From: Reticulitermes speratus
Lineage: Eukaryota; Arthropoda; Insecta; Blattodea; Rhinotermitidae
Direction: 5' to 3'
DNA: 64,000 nt
Assembly: GCA_021186555.1 (NCBI GenBank)
Contig: JAJKFL010000014.1
Span: 34,592,033 to 34,656,032 of the forward strand
Part shown: positions 1 to 12,200 of the stretch, one piece after another
Position numbering within the stretch: the stretch's first letter is position 1
Layout: every line of letters starts with the position of its first letter
The notes under the pieces: generated by a model
What the model was told of the DNA's origin: nothing
The model's input: only the letters and a program-made list of their open reading frames with translations
The model's database searches: none
Made by a program: the position numbers and the translations under genes

Positions 1-405
1 TCTCATGCACTGTTATCTGAAGGTGTATAAGATCTTCTTCTATCTCTTTGACATGACGCTGTTCAATGCGTACGTCCTGTACAATAAGATCACTTCAAAG
101 AAATTGAAGCACAACCAGTTCAGGCTAGTTGTAGCAGAGGAGTTACTGGATGGACTGATAATGCTAGAATATGATAGACGAGGTCATCCAGCAGCTGATA
201 CATCCATTAGGCTTCAGGTAGCTCATTGGGCACACTTTCACAGTATATACCTCCAAATCCTGTAAAGGCCAACCCATCAAGGTAGTGTAGGGTGTGTTCA
301 AACAAGAAAATCAAGAGCACTAGCAGATGGGAATGTGAAGTTTGTAAAGTGACTTTCCAGGTGCCCAAGTGTTTCATTATTTATCATACAAAAAAGAAAT
401 ATTAG
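1..405 (+). pseudogene. piggyBac transposase relic, C-terminal part
   Basis: The first frame (from base 5) reads as the end of a piggyBac-type DDE transposase: YLFDMTLFNAYVLY, then a RLVVAEELL stretch and RLQVAHWAHF. At about 240 the homology moves to another frame (QYIPPNPVKANP). That frame carries the C-terminal cysteine-rich finger (CRVCSNKK, WECEVCKVTF, CFIIYHTKKKY) and ends at the TAG at 403-405. The frameshift and an internal TAG at 283-285 make it non-functional. The catalytic part lies beyond the left edge. It sits in the TRIP4 intron after the last exon visible here. Identification rests on the finger and the YLFD/NAY motif. Confidence 0.8.
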
Positions 406-499
406 GTAAATTATTGCTATATAATATTCCTGACATGGTTGTATATTATGTGTGACACTTAAGTGAAATAAGTGCATCTCCATAAATAAAACATTATAA

Positions 500-885
500 A
501 ATGTAGAATAGAATAGAAAAGAAGTAGGGCAGGCACCAGAGCGTGCCATACACATCGACCATTTCTGATCCTTTGTGCAGCCCTTGTATTCATTTGTTTA
601 GCAGCCCCACACTTTGAACAAAGTGCAGTAACCTGATTACAGAGATATCCTTAAAGTCCCCTGGTTTCATAAAATGATACCCCAGGTACCTGAATCTTAT
701 TGCAGCCAAGGCCTCACAGTCGCCGAGAACATGCGAGGCCGTTTCAGATGCCTGTTTGTATCTATCACACTGGGGACTGTCTACTAGCCCCAGTTTAAAC
801 AAGTGTCCCTTTAAATGACAGTGTCCTGTGAACAGCCCTGTCATATCCTTAGCTGGTTTCTGTTCAATGGGAATGTACTTCTGCT
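500..885 (-). mobile_element. 5'-truncated LINE copy (same family as 14.8-19.8 kb)
   Basis: The minus strand encodes an 84-residue end of a non-LTR polyprotein (590-844) with CDRYKQASETASHVLGDCEA and FKDISVIRLLHFVQSVGLLN. This matches the end of the long plus-strand LINE at 19438-19728. It then runs into the same short (TTCTA)n-type 3' tail, read as tagaatagaatag near 503. Only the last ~385 bp are present, a typical 5'-truncated target-primed copy. Confidence 0.85.
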
Positions 886-989
886 AATCGATCAGTTTGC
901 TGTCCACAATGAAAAGGGCATTACCCTGAAACATTTGCACCAATTATACCTACCACCAAATATTGCCAGTTACATGTAACCACAATGTT

Positions 990-1676
990 CCCACAAAAGA
1001 CATAAAAATGCAACATCTTGGAAGCTATGGAAGGTGTTTCCATGGCATGGAAATCCACCATGCCTGCATTAATTCAGAACCGCTTGCAAAATGGGGCTTC
1101 AGGATTGTAAGTGCAGTCAATGCTGATGATAATGAGGAAAACTGCAATTGGTGAAACTGCAATGCCGCATTGATTGCCCCAGCACTTTCTATGATTTTGT
1201 TAATTTTGACAAATCTGTCCCTGCCACTGGTGATAAGTAGACAAGGTTGGACACCCCTGGCCCAAACTCCAGGGATGTGATAGCTCAGGAAAAGGAGAAG
1301 ATGGAGAAAACATGGTCACTTCCCACCCAGCCCCATGGGAAGATGCTCTAATGGGTTTTGCACTGTTGGATGCAGTAATAATGTGAAGTGATGCTGACAA
1401 AAGAATTGTGAAAGGCATGGATGAACTGCAAGATTTAGTTTCTAGATGTCTAAGTATATAAAAACAGTATGAAAACAAGGTAAATTGTAAAAATCAAATA
1501 CAAAATGAGTTTGTAGTCACACTATTATATAAAAGAATTGTAGAGTACATCATTACTTTGTGATTTTACATAACCTCGTAAGAGGTGTGTATTGAAAAAA
1601 TCGGGTAATTCAAAATCGTACAAATCAAAGTGCTATGTTTTGGTCCCAAACACTGTGAATTAATGAGGTTTTACTG
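990..1676 (+). mobile_element. Tigger/pogo-like transposon fragment, 3' end
   Basis: Broken reading frames resemble the C-terminal part of Tigger/jerky-type DDE_1 transposases: NILEAMEGVSMAWKSTMPAL, then an acidic NADDNEEN stretch, then DCPSTFYDFVNFDKSVPATG in another frame. The fragment ends in a pogo-type terminal repeat, TTAATGAGGTTTTACTG, followed by TA at 1677-1678. No matching left terminal repeat was found, so the 5' part is lost. Confidence 0.65.
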
Positions 1677-1678
1677 TA

Positions 1679-2830
1679 TTCTCCATCATATGACCTAACA
1701 TTTCATAAATCCAAATTTGTAAACCCCTTCCATGGCTGCATTCTGACTTCTCTTTACAAGTGTGATGCAGTCCATTCCCAACAATGATCGTCAAGTAAGC
1801 TGGCTGGTGTACTAACAGGCATCCAGACCATATCTGGCCTGAGATGCCAGCTGTCTACTTTTTATTGTCCATTGAACAACAGTCTTTATTTCACACTACA
1901 CAATAAAACTGCTGGATGATTAATGAATTGGAAAGTACATGGAAGTTAGTGTTCAGTTACCATCCTGGCATACACCTGAAGCAACTGAGAAAAATCACGA
2001 AAAACCGAAGTCAAGGTAGCATGTGTCCTGTGCTGGGACTGTGTATCTCCTGAATCTCAGTCACAGTATTACTGCTTGAGTAAATCGTCTTGGTTACATC
2101 TGCTACCATGGTTGTCCTAGTCTCTCCAAAAGAATGATAGGACTGTAGCTGATACAGATCACAAAACAGCCCTCCTCATTACTTCTAACATTCTCCCATC
2201 TGATTTGATATATAAACAGTGCAGTTAAAGTAGCAAGTTAAGTAACCTTACAACCATGCCATGTCCAGCGGCACAAATGTGCCCAAATCAATTACATGCA
2301 TCTTGTGAGGTACGTGTGTCCCAGTCTTAAACTGTTCTGAAAAGTACAAACCTAAATAAAAATTTTGCATGTTGGAAGTGCACATTTCTAAGCTGCTTAA
2401 CTGAAATTATAAATGAGAGATAAATAAAATTTCTTACTTCTAAGAGCATTTCAGCTCCAGACTGAAAAAAAAAGTCGCAATTATGGACTGGCATCTACTA
2501 TTTTAAAACATGCTCTTTGAATACAAACTTCCAACCAGCTGTCTACAACTCTTCAATGTATTCACTGCCTTTATATCTGGAGGCCATCTCCTCCATCTGC
2601 AATTCCAGAATGGGTCATGCCATGAAGAAAAGGGATAATGACATTTTTACAAAAAAAAGTGATGCTACTCTTGCTGACCACCCACATAACATGCTTATCA
2701 CAGTACTGCAAACAATGTCAATCTGTACATACTAATATGAAATTTCTACACACCCATGAAAATTACGTGAAAAAGAAAAATCATACAACAGAGATTGCTG
2801 GCATGTCCAGATCAAAGTCTGAAAGCTAAT
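1679..2830. other. TRIP4 intron sequence, nothing recognised
   Basis: AT-rich sequence with only short chance frames. I looked here for the next TRIP4 exon on the minus strand, expected to encode an Asp/Glu-rich SDYF-like segment, and did not find it. Confidence 0.6.
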
Positions 2831-2963
2831 TACCCTAAGTGTTAATTTAAAATTAAAACTAACTTGATGCACACTCATTTCATGCATGAGTGTGCATCAA
2901 GTTGGTTTTAATTTTAATTTATACAAGATGCACGGTGAATACAATATTAAATACCCTAAGTGT
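2831..2963. repeat. Long hairpin (foldback) flanked by 12-bp direct repeats
   Basis: Two 36-nt arms (2843-2878 and 2886-2921) are nearly perfect reverse complements around a 7-nt loop. The arms include CTTGATGCACACTCAT and its complement. The 12-mer TACCCTAAGTGT occurs at both 2831-2842 and 2952-2963, like a target-site duplication. It may be a small foldback/MITE insertion; the family is unknown. Confidence 0.7.
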
Positions 2964-3093
2964 GTTTGAAACTTCAGACACTTCCCCACACTGATCACAC
3001 AATGGTGCACATAACAAATTTAGTATCAAACCATGTTGCTAAAAGAAAACTGAATGATTTCAGAGGTAAAGCTGATCACATTTTATCACTTGC

Positions 3094-3242
3094 CTGCTTT
3101 TATCATATTGCAGCAGCCTGTTCCTGTGCTGGATTGCAGATTCCAAACCTTGATATTTCTCCTGGTACACAAATGTCTGTAAGAACTGTTCAGCTTGCTT
3201 TGAGCCAGATGTTAACAGCTGCTGCTCTTCTCGTGAGTAAAC
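3094..3242 (-). CDS. TRIP4: TRIP4 exon 7
   Basis: Starts in phase 0 after an AG acceptor (tgtgcacag) with VYSREEQQLL and ends in KSAG-type phase 2 at CAG|GCAAGT, a GC donor. It encodes the helical segment after the finger, including GLESAIQHRNRLLQYDKS, equivalent to the LEKAIKHKDKLLEFDR region of human TRIP4. Reading on past the donor meets a stop at 3060, which supports splicing here. Confidence 0.85.
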
Positions 3243-6200
3243 CTGTGCACATGAAAACACTGGGTATGAACCCTCAGCTTACATGCCCAGTGCAGTTTAG
3301 TGTCATGAGAAACAGCTCAGTATCATCATCTTCTACAATGGCACTTTTCATCCCTATACCTACACACTTTAAAAGGTGCCTGTTTACCCTTGCAGCTACA
3401 TTTGAAGAGCACTGAGTTCCTGCTGTTGCAGTATTTATTATTTTAGATCTTGTTCGGTGTGTAGTGATAAAATGTATTCTTCGGTCAAAGAGACACAGAA
3501 AAGAATAAAAATTGGCATAAAACTGATGAGTCATGTAACTGTCTGATCCAACATGTTCCAACTCATCAGCACTGATTTGTGGCTCTGTCCAACACCCTTC
3601 AGTCCTTCCACCAAAATGCTAAGACAGCACCTTACAACAGCTGCACACCCTGCTGCTTATGAGACTTGCATTGTGCCAACCTGAAACCAGTCTTACCAGA
3701 TTGTTACAGAAGAGGCAAGGACCAGAGCCCTCCTGCTCACACACAATGCGACCACACTTGAGGCAATTATTCACCAGTTTGTGCTTACTAGCCTGGCAAT
3801 CACAAGGGTAACGACCTGAAAGTAAGAGTTCTTTGCATCAGTATTTTGCTACTCACTTATTTTTGTTCTTTACTGATTTAATCACACTCTGCCAACTACA
3901 GCTACGAATACTACGTGTAGCTTGTTTCAAGGACTTACATCACAGTTTGCAAAAGCTGTCACAAGCAGTAAAACTTTTGACATATTGAGGGTATGTCCAG
4001 ATCCTAACTGGGATAGTGACTATTGTGGATGAGATTTCTCACACTTTTTCTCAGTCTCTCTAGACAAATGCCAGCACAGTACATTAAATTTTGCAATACT
4101 CACTTCCTTCCACATCACTGAAAATTCCTTCTTCACTAATCATCTTACAATTAAATGCTATACTGCCTGAGCCACTGACACCATTAATAAATAAAACATA
4201 AATAAACAAAATAAATTAAACCAAACAAAGCTGATGAGTTCCACAGTCCAGAGGGATACTCTGCGACCTGATACTCAAACCACAAACCTCCAGCACATGA
4301 AGGCATGCTAACCACTACACTACAATGTTTCGCTGACACATATGACAATTGCCCTTTCTTTCAGTAAATATTTATTCCTAAATAATGACAATTATAAATA
4401 ATGAAGAATGACTGTTTGACTCCAGACCCTATTTTTCCACAAAGTCTCTGTTCACTTCTTCGGCCTTGCCAAAACAAGGAATAAGTGTGCGTACCCCTTG
4501 TTTATGGAAAGTTGTGGGTTCGATTCCCGATAAGGTCACTGAGGTTTCTCATTGACTTAATCCTTTTGGCCAAACTATGGCCCTGGGTTCAACTAAGCCT
4601 CTAACAGAAATGAGTACCTCGGATATCTCCTGGAGGGCGAAGGCGGCACCTTCATGTGCCGACTGTCTAGAAATTCTTGGAGCCTCAATCTCCTGCAGCC
4701 CTAAGGGCATGTCCAGGCCTGTAATGGGATAGCTTTACCTTTTTACCCCTTGTCAGTGCCATGCCCTTTGTTGCTCATGCAGCCACTATCTCACCATGCA
4801 AATTACATCATCATTACTCTCAAACTTCATACTGCAGATAACATACTTCAAGGCTACAAATAGGTGGAAATCTGAGGATACTAGGTTGGGGCTGTAAGGT
4901 GGAAGGGGTAACACTGCCCAACCATATTTTCTGGCGGTTTTCTGAATCTTCAAATGTATGTGCGGCCTTGTATTGTCATGCTGAAGCAAGATTTCTGCCA
5001 GGCGCTTGTGAGACCAAGCTCACCCAAAACACTCCCTGAGCACTTTCAACATTCTGATGTAGGCATCAGAGTTATCATCTCCCTTCTTGGCATCACATCC
5101 ACAAGTATCGTTCCTTCACAGTCCCAGAAGATAGTGATCTTGACCTTCCCCACTGATGGAGACTATCCAATTTTTTCTGCCAGGCATATTAAGGATGGGG
5201 CCATCCCAGATTGTCTTTCTGTCTCCACTTCAAGATGATGGACCCAGATTTCATCTGCTGTAAAAATCTGGGATAGGAAGGCCTCTATGTAGCTTCAAAA
5301 CATGTTAACAACTTGGAAGAAATGGCTTTTCTGTTGGTTTTGTCTTCAACTGTGAGGCTCTGAGGAACCCACCTTGAACATACCTTTGAATATGTTAGAT
5401 CATGGATGAGGTGACCAGCATTTCCTTTGCTGTTTCAAAGACTTGTTACCAGTTGTCAGGTTGTAATGTGTCGATCCTTGCAAATGATAGCATCAGCATG
5501 TTGCAGCATCTTAGGGCTAACAGCTGTGACTGGACAGCCAGAGCGAGGCACATCATGTAGCTCTGTTTTTCATGTTTCAGAAGCTGTAACTCTTCTTGCC
5601 CAGCCACCAACTGTGCTTCTGTCAACTGTGGCACTTCCATAAGCACTGCAGAGATGTTTGTGGATGTTTCCCAGATTATTTCTCAGCAACAAGGAATTCT
5701 ATCACAGCATGTTGTATGTAATGCACATCAGTGACTGACGCCATTTTTAAGTGCAGCTGAATGGTCTTTACAACTTTGTACATAAATGCCGGGAATTTCA
5801 AATTTGTATCACCAAAAATTTCACATTTTTGCTTTGTTATTGGCCAAGACGAAAACACAAGACATTACTTCCTGGTCAATCTACATCCTTGTTACAGTCT
5901 GACTGATCATTCACCTACATGGCACAGAATAAAATGCAAAGGTGATCTTGAATGCTAGCTAGTAATGTGGAAGAAGGCAACTACTGTCTATTTCAGCATT
6001 TGCATAGACAAGCTAACAAGTAGGATCCACATCTTTGTCATATAAATATTTCCATAAATGCAGCTGTAAAGAAAATGTTAAAGAAAATGATAATGCCCAA
6101 AATCAAAGGTGGAAAGGCATAAGCCACAGATCATACAATGTTATAATGTGTGATAATCCTGCTACTGACCTTTCAACAAAATAATGTCCCTGGCTTGGCC

Positions 6201-9200
6201 ATCTGATGAATAAAGGTTAATGAACTTGGATTTCTTTTTGCCTTGAGGTTCCTGTACACACAAAATTACAAACAAGGTATGATACTGATACACCTTCATG
6301 TACCAAATATTTATTTCTTTAATTTATTTAAGGTTTATTTAACATGCTCTTAGTAGTTCTGGGTATAGATCACTGAATGACAGATCAATAAGTGAATAAT
6401 TAATTTGTAAGGATGATCTTGGCCTTGAGTTATTATCCTGGAATTTTTAAGGAAAGACTGAGAGAAACCATGGAAAAACTCAGTCAGGATAGCTGGCCTC
6501 TGAGTCAAGATTTGATCTGGGACCTCCCAGACAAACAGCAGAAATGGTACCCACTTGAGTGCTGTGTTTGGTCATATACTTACCGCGTATATTGCATTGC
6601 ATACTCTAAAACATTATGAGTTTCCCTTAGATTCACACTTCAAATGACATGTGTATTACAACGGGCAGTCAGAAAGTAACGCCTCCTGTTTTTATCTCCT
6701 TACAATCTGTTTTTTATCTCCTTACAATCTGTTTTTATGGGACTAAGCACTATATCAGTGATGTCCTTGAACTTTCTCAATCATATTCCATTAGTTGCAA
6801 CTGTTCTCCACAACATATGGCAGCACCACAATTGGTTCTAAAATGGCAGATATTGACATGCATTTGGAACAATGAGGCAGCGACATAGAGTTTTGGGCTG
6901 CTGAAGGTGATAAGCCAACTTGCATTCATACACGTTTGCTCAAAGTGTATGCTGAAGCTACTGTGGATGTGAGTACTGTTCAATGATGGGTAAGACAGAC
7001 TAAAGAAGCTGATACACAAGAAGCACTACTTCATGACAAACCATGGAATGGTCACACTTGCATTGCAGTGATGCCCCACAACATTCTTAATGGACTGATA
7101 TGTGGCAACTGTCACATAACAGATTAATTATGCTCCACCATACATATCAGTAAAGGCAGTGTAATGGCAATTATTAAAGAGCTTGGCTATTCCAAGGTCT
7201 ATGCTCACTGAGTGCCAAAAATGCTGATAGATGAACACAAAAAGACAAGGAAATCAATCAGCAGTGATGTGTCAGTACAACACTGGACACATGGGCTTCC
7301 TGTCGTAGACTGTCATGAGTGATGGAACCTGGGCCCACCATTTTGAACCGAAATCCAAGCAACAATCAAAGGAACAGCGCCATATAACATCCCCAAGGAA
7401 GAAAAAATTCAAGAGTGTGCCATCTGCTGGAAACATCATGCTTACAGTCTTTTGGGAAGAGAAAGGTATTATTCATGTAAACTTCTTGCCTACATGGAAA
7501 TAGTGACCTCTGAACACTAACAAGTCTGAATGTTCACCTTCATTGAGTTAGTACTGCCAGAAAAATGTCTGAAGTATTGCTCCTCCATGATAATGGTAGG
7601 CTGCACAAAAGTGTGTGCACCACAAAGGCCATCAACAAATTTTGGAAGGACATGTTGCCGCAAGCACCTTGCAGTTCTGACCTTGTACTATCAGATTATC
7701 ACCTGTTTGTTCCTTTGAAAAAGCTCCTGTGAAGACACCATTATGCCAATGACAAGGCATCGCAAAATGCGAATCACCAGTGGCTGCAGAGGAGGGACAG
7801 CAACTTTTTCAGGCAGGAATACATGCTCTTGCTCAAAGGCAGAAGAAGACTGTTGACAAAGATGGAGACCACCATGCAAAATAACTATGGCTTCAGCAAC
7901 ATTTAGTGAAGTTGAGTGAAATTCTCAAATGCCCAGCTTCTTAGTGCTATAAAATAAAAATCAGGAGTCATTACTTTCTGACCGTGCCTTGTACTAACAC
8001 GTGGGTGAGTCCTAAAGTATCCAGAATGTAAAGTTTTTTAAACACTACAGTATTATTTCAGTTTGTACAGTTGCATCATTTTTCCACATAATCACTCTTA
8101 TTTTCAACACACTTAGTCCACTGGGCCACAAGTTTATGTATGACCTCATAAAAAAATGTTTTTGGTTGGCTGACAAGCCATGCATGCACCCTTTCTTTCA
8201 CTTGTTAATTATAGGGAAAAATGCACCGGACCAAACAACACGTGACAATGCAAAGGGACCACATCAGGACTATAAGGAGGACACTCCAACACCTCAAAAT
8301 TCAATCACCAGAGGGTGTCAAAAGTGTGGATGGCAGTGTGTGGACAGGCACTGTCATGCAACAATGCAACCCCCTTAGACACCAATCTTTGGCATTTTGT
8401 TTGAATAGCTGGTCTCAACAGCATCTCACTGTAATTGACACTGTTTACTATTGTGGCCCTCTCTTGACAGTGTTCCAGAGTTGGTACATGCGAGTCAAAG
8501 AGAAGTGTCAACATCACTTTCCCTAATGACGGTCGAGTTTTGAACTTTTTTTTTGACTGGCCATGTCATGGGTTTCCACTTCATACTCTGGCATTTACTC
8601 TCTGGCTTACAGTGGTAAATCCATGTATCATCCCCACTGACAATGCATATCAAGAATGCCTCACATTTGTGGTGATAGCAATGCAAAAGGCTTTGGCAGA
8701 TTGCCAAATGGTTGCATTTGTTCTTTCCTCTGAAGTGTTTTGGAACCCATGGGCAGAACCATGCATAATGTGCAGATGACTGGCCACTTCATCAATAATC
8801 GCCTGTAGATTATTCGGAATCATGGCACAGACACGTTTGATATTTTCATCAGGACAGGATGTACATAGTCGTCCAGATCGTTCTTCGCTGGTGACACTTG
8901 AGTAACCATTTTAAGATGGTAAGCCATTCAAACACACTACTCTTTGGCAAAGCACTGTTCCCATATTGTGCTGAAAGTCTATGATTTCTGCCCATGGTAC
9001 ACCTTCAGCTCACACAAATCTTGTCAATGCATGCTGCTCTTCTCTGATGCTAAGGGAAAGCAGAGCAGCCATGTTAACACTGCTGTGACAATACTACTGT
9101 TGCCTCTCAAGGTCAAAACAGCTTCAAGTAATGTTGAGGGTTCATGCTTGTACCAGCATGCACAATAAGCAGTACTGCCAACACAACAACATTCAAAAAA

Positions 9201-12200
9201 TATCCTTCCAGGTACTTGCTGACTCACCCATGAACATTGGCATAAAACTTGATTAGTTTCAATGGGTAACAGTGGCACTTATGAACTATTCTTTACAACT
9301 ATTTTGTGAGTAAAAATATTTCTTCCATGCAAAAATTTGTACAACATATTGAAGAACTGTTAAAACCTTATGTCACATCAAGCAGCACATATTTCCCTGT
9401 GAATTCATATGTTCAATACAGAAGTTCCTGCACTGTGTTGTAATTATTAATGTGTTAATTATTTTTACTAAGTGTATCATACTTGTTCAAATTTTGCACT
9501 GGGAAGTGAACAAATATCCTTTTCTGCTCTATTTGACTTAGCTATGTACACAAGTTTTTGGAGCACTAAAATGATCTGCACCTATAAATTATCACTATGG
9601 GTGAGCTATTCAAGTTACTGACACCACAGGTGGCCTAAAATAAACCCTGATATTTTCCCTAAAATTAATATTCTGCAAGTTTTTTGTGGCAAGTGCAGAA
9701 CGAAGTTCATAATAGGTCTAAGTAACCTCTGTGATTTGGTCGTAAAGAGGGACACCTCGCATTACTTACTGAAGAGCCCAGAGTCAAACACAATTCACTT
9801 GTAGAAAGTTCAAAAGCACCATCATACTCTGTACCTTCAGGAATCACCTGCTGTTTAAAACAACTTCCCCAACATATCAAAACATATTAATATCATAATC
9901 AATGTTACATACTGTATGAAATAAAACCTTGCGGCAAATTTACATACATCCATACACCATCAGATTTTATGTATAGTACATTGTACACATGTATAAATTT
10001 TGTAAACGAATGCAAAATGGTAAAGTTATGTTCATAAGTCCATAAGCTTTATTCAGAACTCTGGCAGTATACAGTCTAAGCTACTGACAGCAACACTAAA
10101 TAAACCAAAAATAAATAAATAAATAAATAAATAAGTAAATTTCCAATTCCACATTAAATTGTGATTAAATTTACATGAGAGTAATTTACACTAAAAGTCA
10201 TCAGTTGAATCATAATTGCGCATGTTTCTTCTTGTTCTTAACAAAACTGCCTAACTGAAGGCCAAGAGTTTGTACAAGATTTGAAGCTCTCATGACAATG
10301 AGTGTGGCACCATGTTGTTTAGTAGATGGGTACGAAGATTTCAGAAGAAACTGCTGCCTACATCTTCAGGGCCAAACAGTGATCACAGCAGGAAAGAGGG
10401 ATAACTCAATATGAGAAGGTAGGAACAGGAATGGAGTTATGACCAAATCAATGGAGACTGTGGTATACCCAACTGGGCCATTCTTCTAACCAGAAGAAGC
10501 AAGCAGCAAGATCCTCCAAAAAGTTTATACCTATGTACCAAACTACATGGTGCCATACCCCAGAAGAATGTACTGTAACAGTTTATAGTTCATAGTCTTA
10601 ACAAAAGGCTAATCTTGCAGCAAGAAGGGTGTTACCTTCTGTGAAATGTCTTCCAACTGGCCTTTGGACTTCTTTTTCTTCTCTGTCACTTTGGCAGAAA
10701 TGTAAATCTCTTCTGTCTCAGGCTTTTTATAGCCCTTCATGTCCAGCGGCAACCCTGTAAACCCTGCAACAAAATTCATGCACCCAACACAAAAAATACT
10801 TAACAAATATTTTTACTATTGACTTATGTGCTTTGGTGATCAAATACAATTTACAGGCCCAAATATTAATGATATATGTAAATAGATTACCCTATATGTA
10901 TATTGTTACCTTTAACATAAATTCTTATAACATGAAACAAAACAGGATCTTAGTTACACACAACAGAGTCAGCAGGACAGATGAACAAAATGCTGATTCT
11001 CTGTTATGAAAACAAAGTGCTGCAAGCATTAGACAGAGAGTAACAGAGAAATGAAGAAAATTACACCATTATGTATCATCAGGATTGCAGCACCAAGAAA
11101 AATGATGGGCAAAATACATACCTAGCACAATGAAAACAAGAAATTCATATATTTTTCTTGTAACAGACCATTTTGGAACCACAGACTTAGATGGGGTGAT
11201 GATATTAACCAGGAGGTTAAACAGTCTGTGAAGAAGTGGAAACAACTTCATGACACTGACCAACAGAACTGTGTGACTGAGTGGTTAGGACTCCTACTTC
11301 ATATATGGTAGGTCCTGCGGTCAATCTTAACTTGGAGAGTGGCTACCTCAGTCTCTCCAAGCAAATTCACTATTCACCAATCATGCTGTCATGATATTGT
11401 ACTGTTTGAGACACTGACGGCATAACTAAATAAATAAATAAATAAATTAATTAATACAGAACATCTGCAATTGCAACGAAGAAGACAGTTATTACAGATT
11501 GGAACAAGACAGAGTGACAGAGAGAAGCATTTCATTTAATGATGCTGTCAAATGCTAAGATTATATAGCACTAGTGAAATGACAGTGATGCGGAAGAAAA
11601 AACAAAGTTGGAGAAAACCCTGTCCCAGTGCTACTTTGTCCACCACACACCTGAAATGGACTGGCAGAGGATGAAACCTGGGCCTCTATAAGCAGCTGCC
11701 TTAATCAGGGAAATAGTTCCATAGTGCAGGGCCTCCTTAAGCAGGGAACTAACTCCACATTGTGGGGACTTCTTAAGTAGCAAACTAGGTCCATAGTGCA
11801 GAGCCTCCTTAAGCAGAGAATTAATCCCATAGTGTAGGAACTTCTTAAGCAAAAAAACTAACTCCAATGAGCAGGGCCAAGTAGGGAACTAATTCCTTGG
11901 TGTAGGGCCTCCTTAAGCAGAGAACTAATTCCATAGTGCAGAGCCTCCTTAAAAAGGGAACTAATTCCTCAGTGCAATGCCGCATTAAGGAGCAAACTAA
12001 TTTCTTAATGTAGGGCCACCATAAGCAGAGGACTAAATCCTTAGTGTAGAGCCTATATATGCAAGGAACTAATTCCTTGGTGTAAAGCCTCCTTAAGCAG
12101 GGAACTAATTCCATAGTGTACAGCCCCTTAAGCACTGAACTGATTGCATTGTTAAGACCTCCTATAATTCAAAATGGTGATATATAAGGGCATCCAACTA

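Noticed and set aside
11631..12135. Minus-strand repeat proteins (LLKEALHYG and LYTKELVPC units)
   Set aside because: They are translations of a 36-bp minisatellite, whose period is a multiple of three; no start, splice or conservation argument supports a gene.
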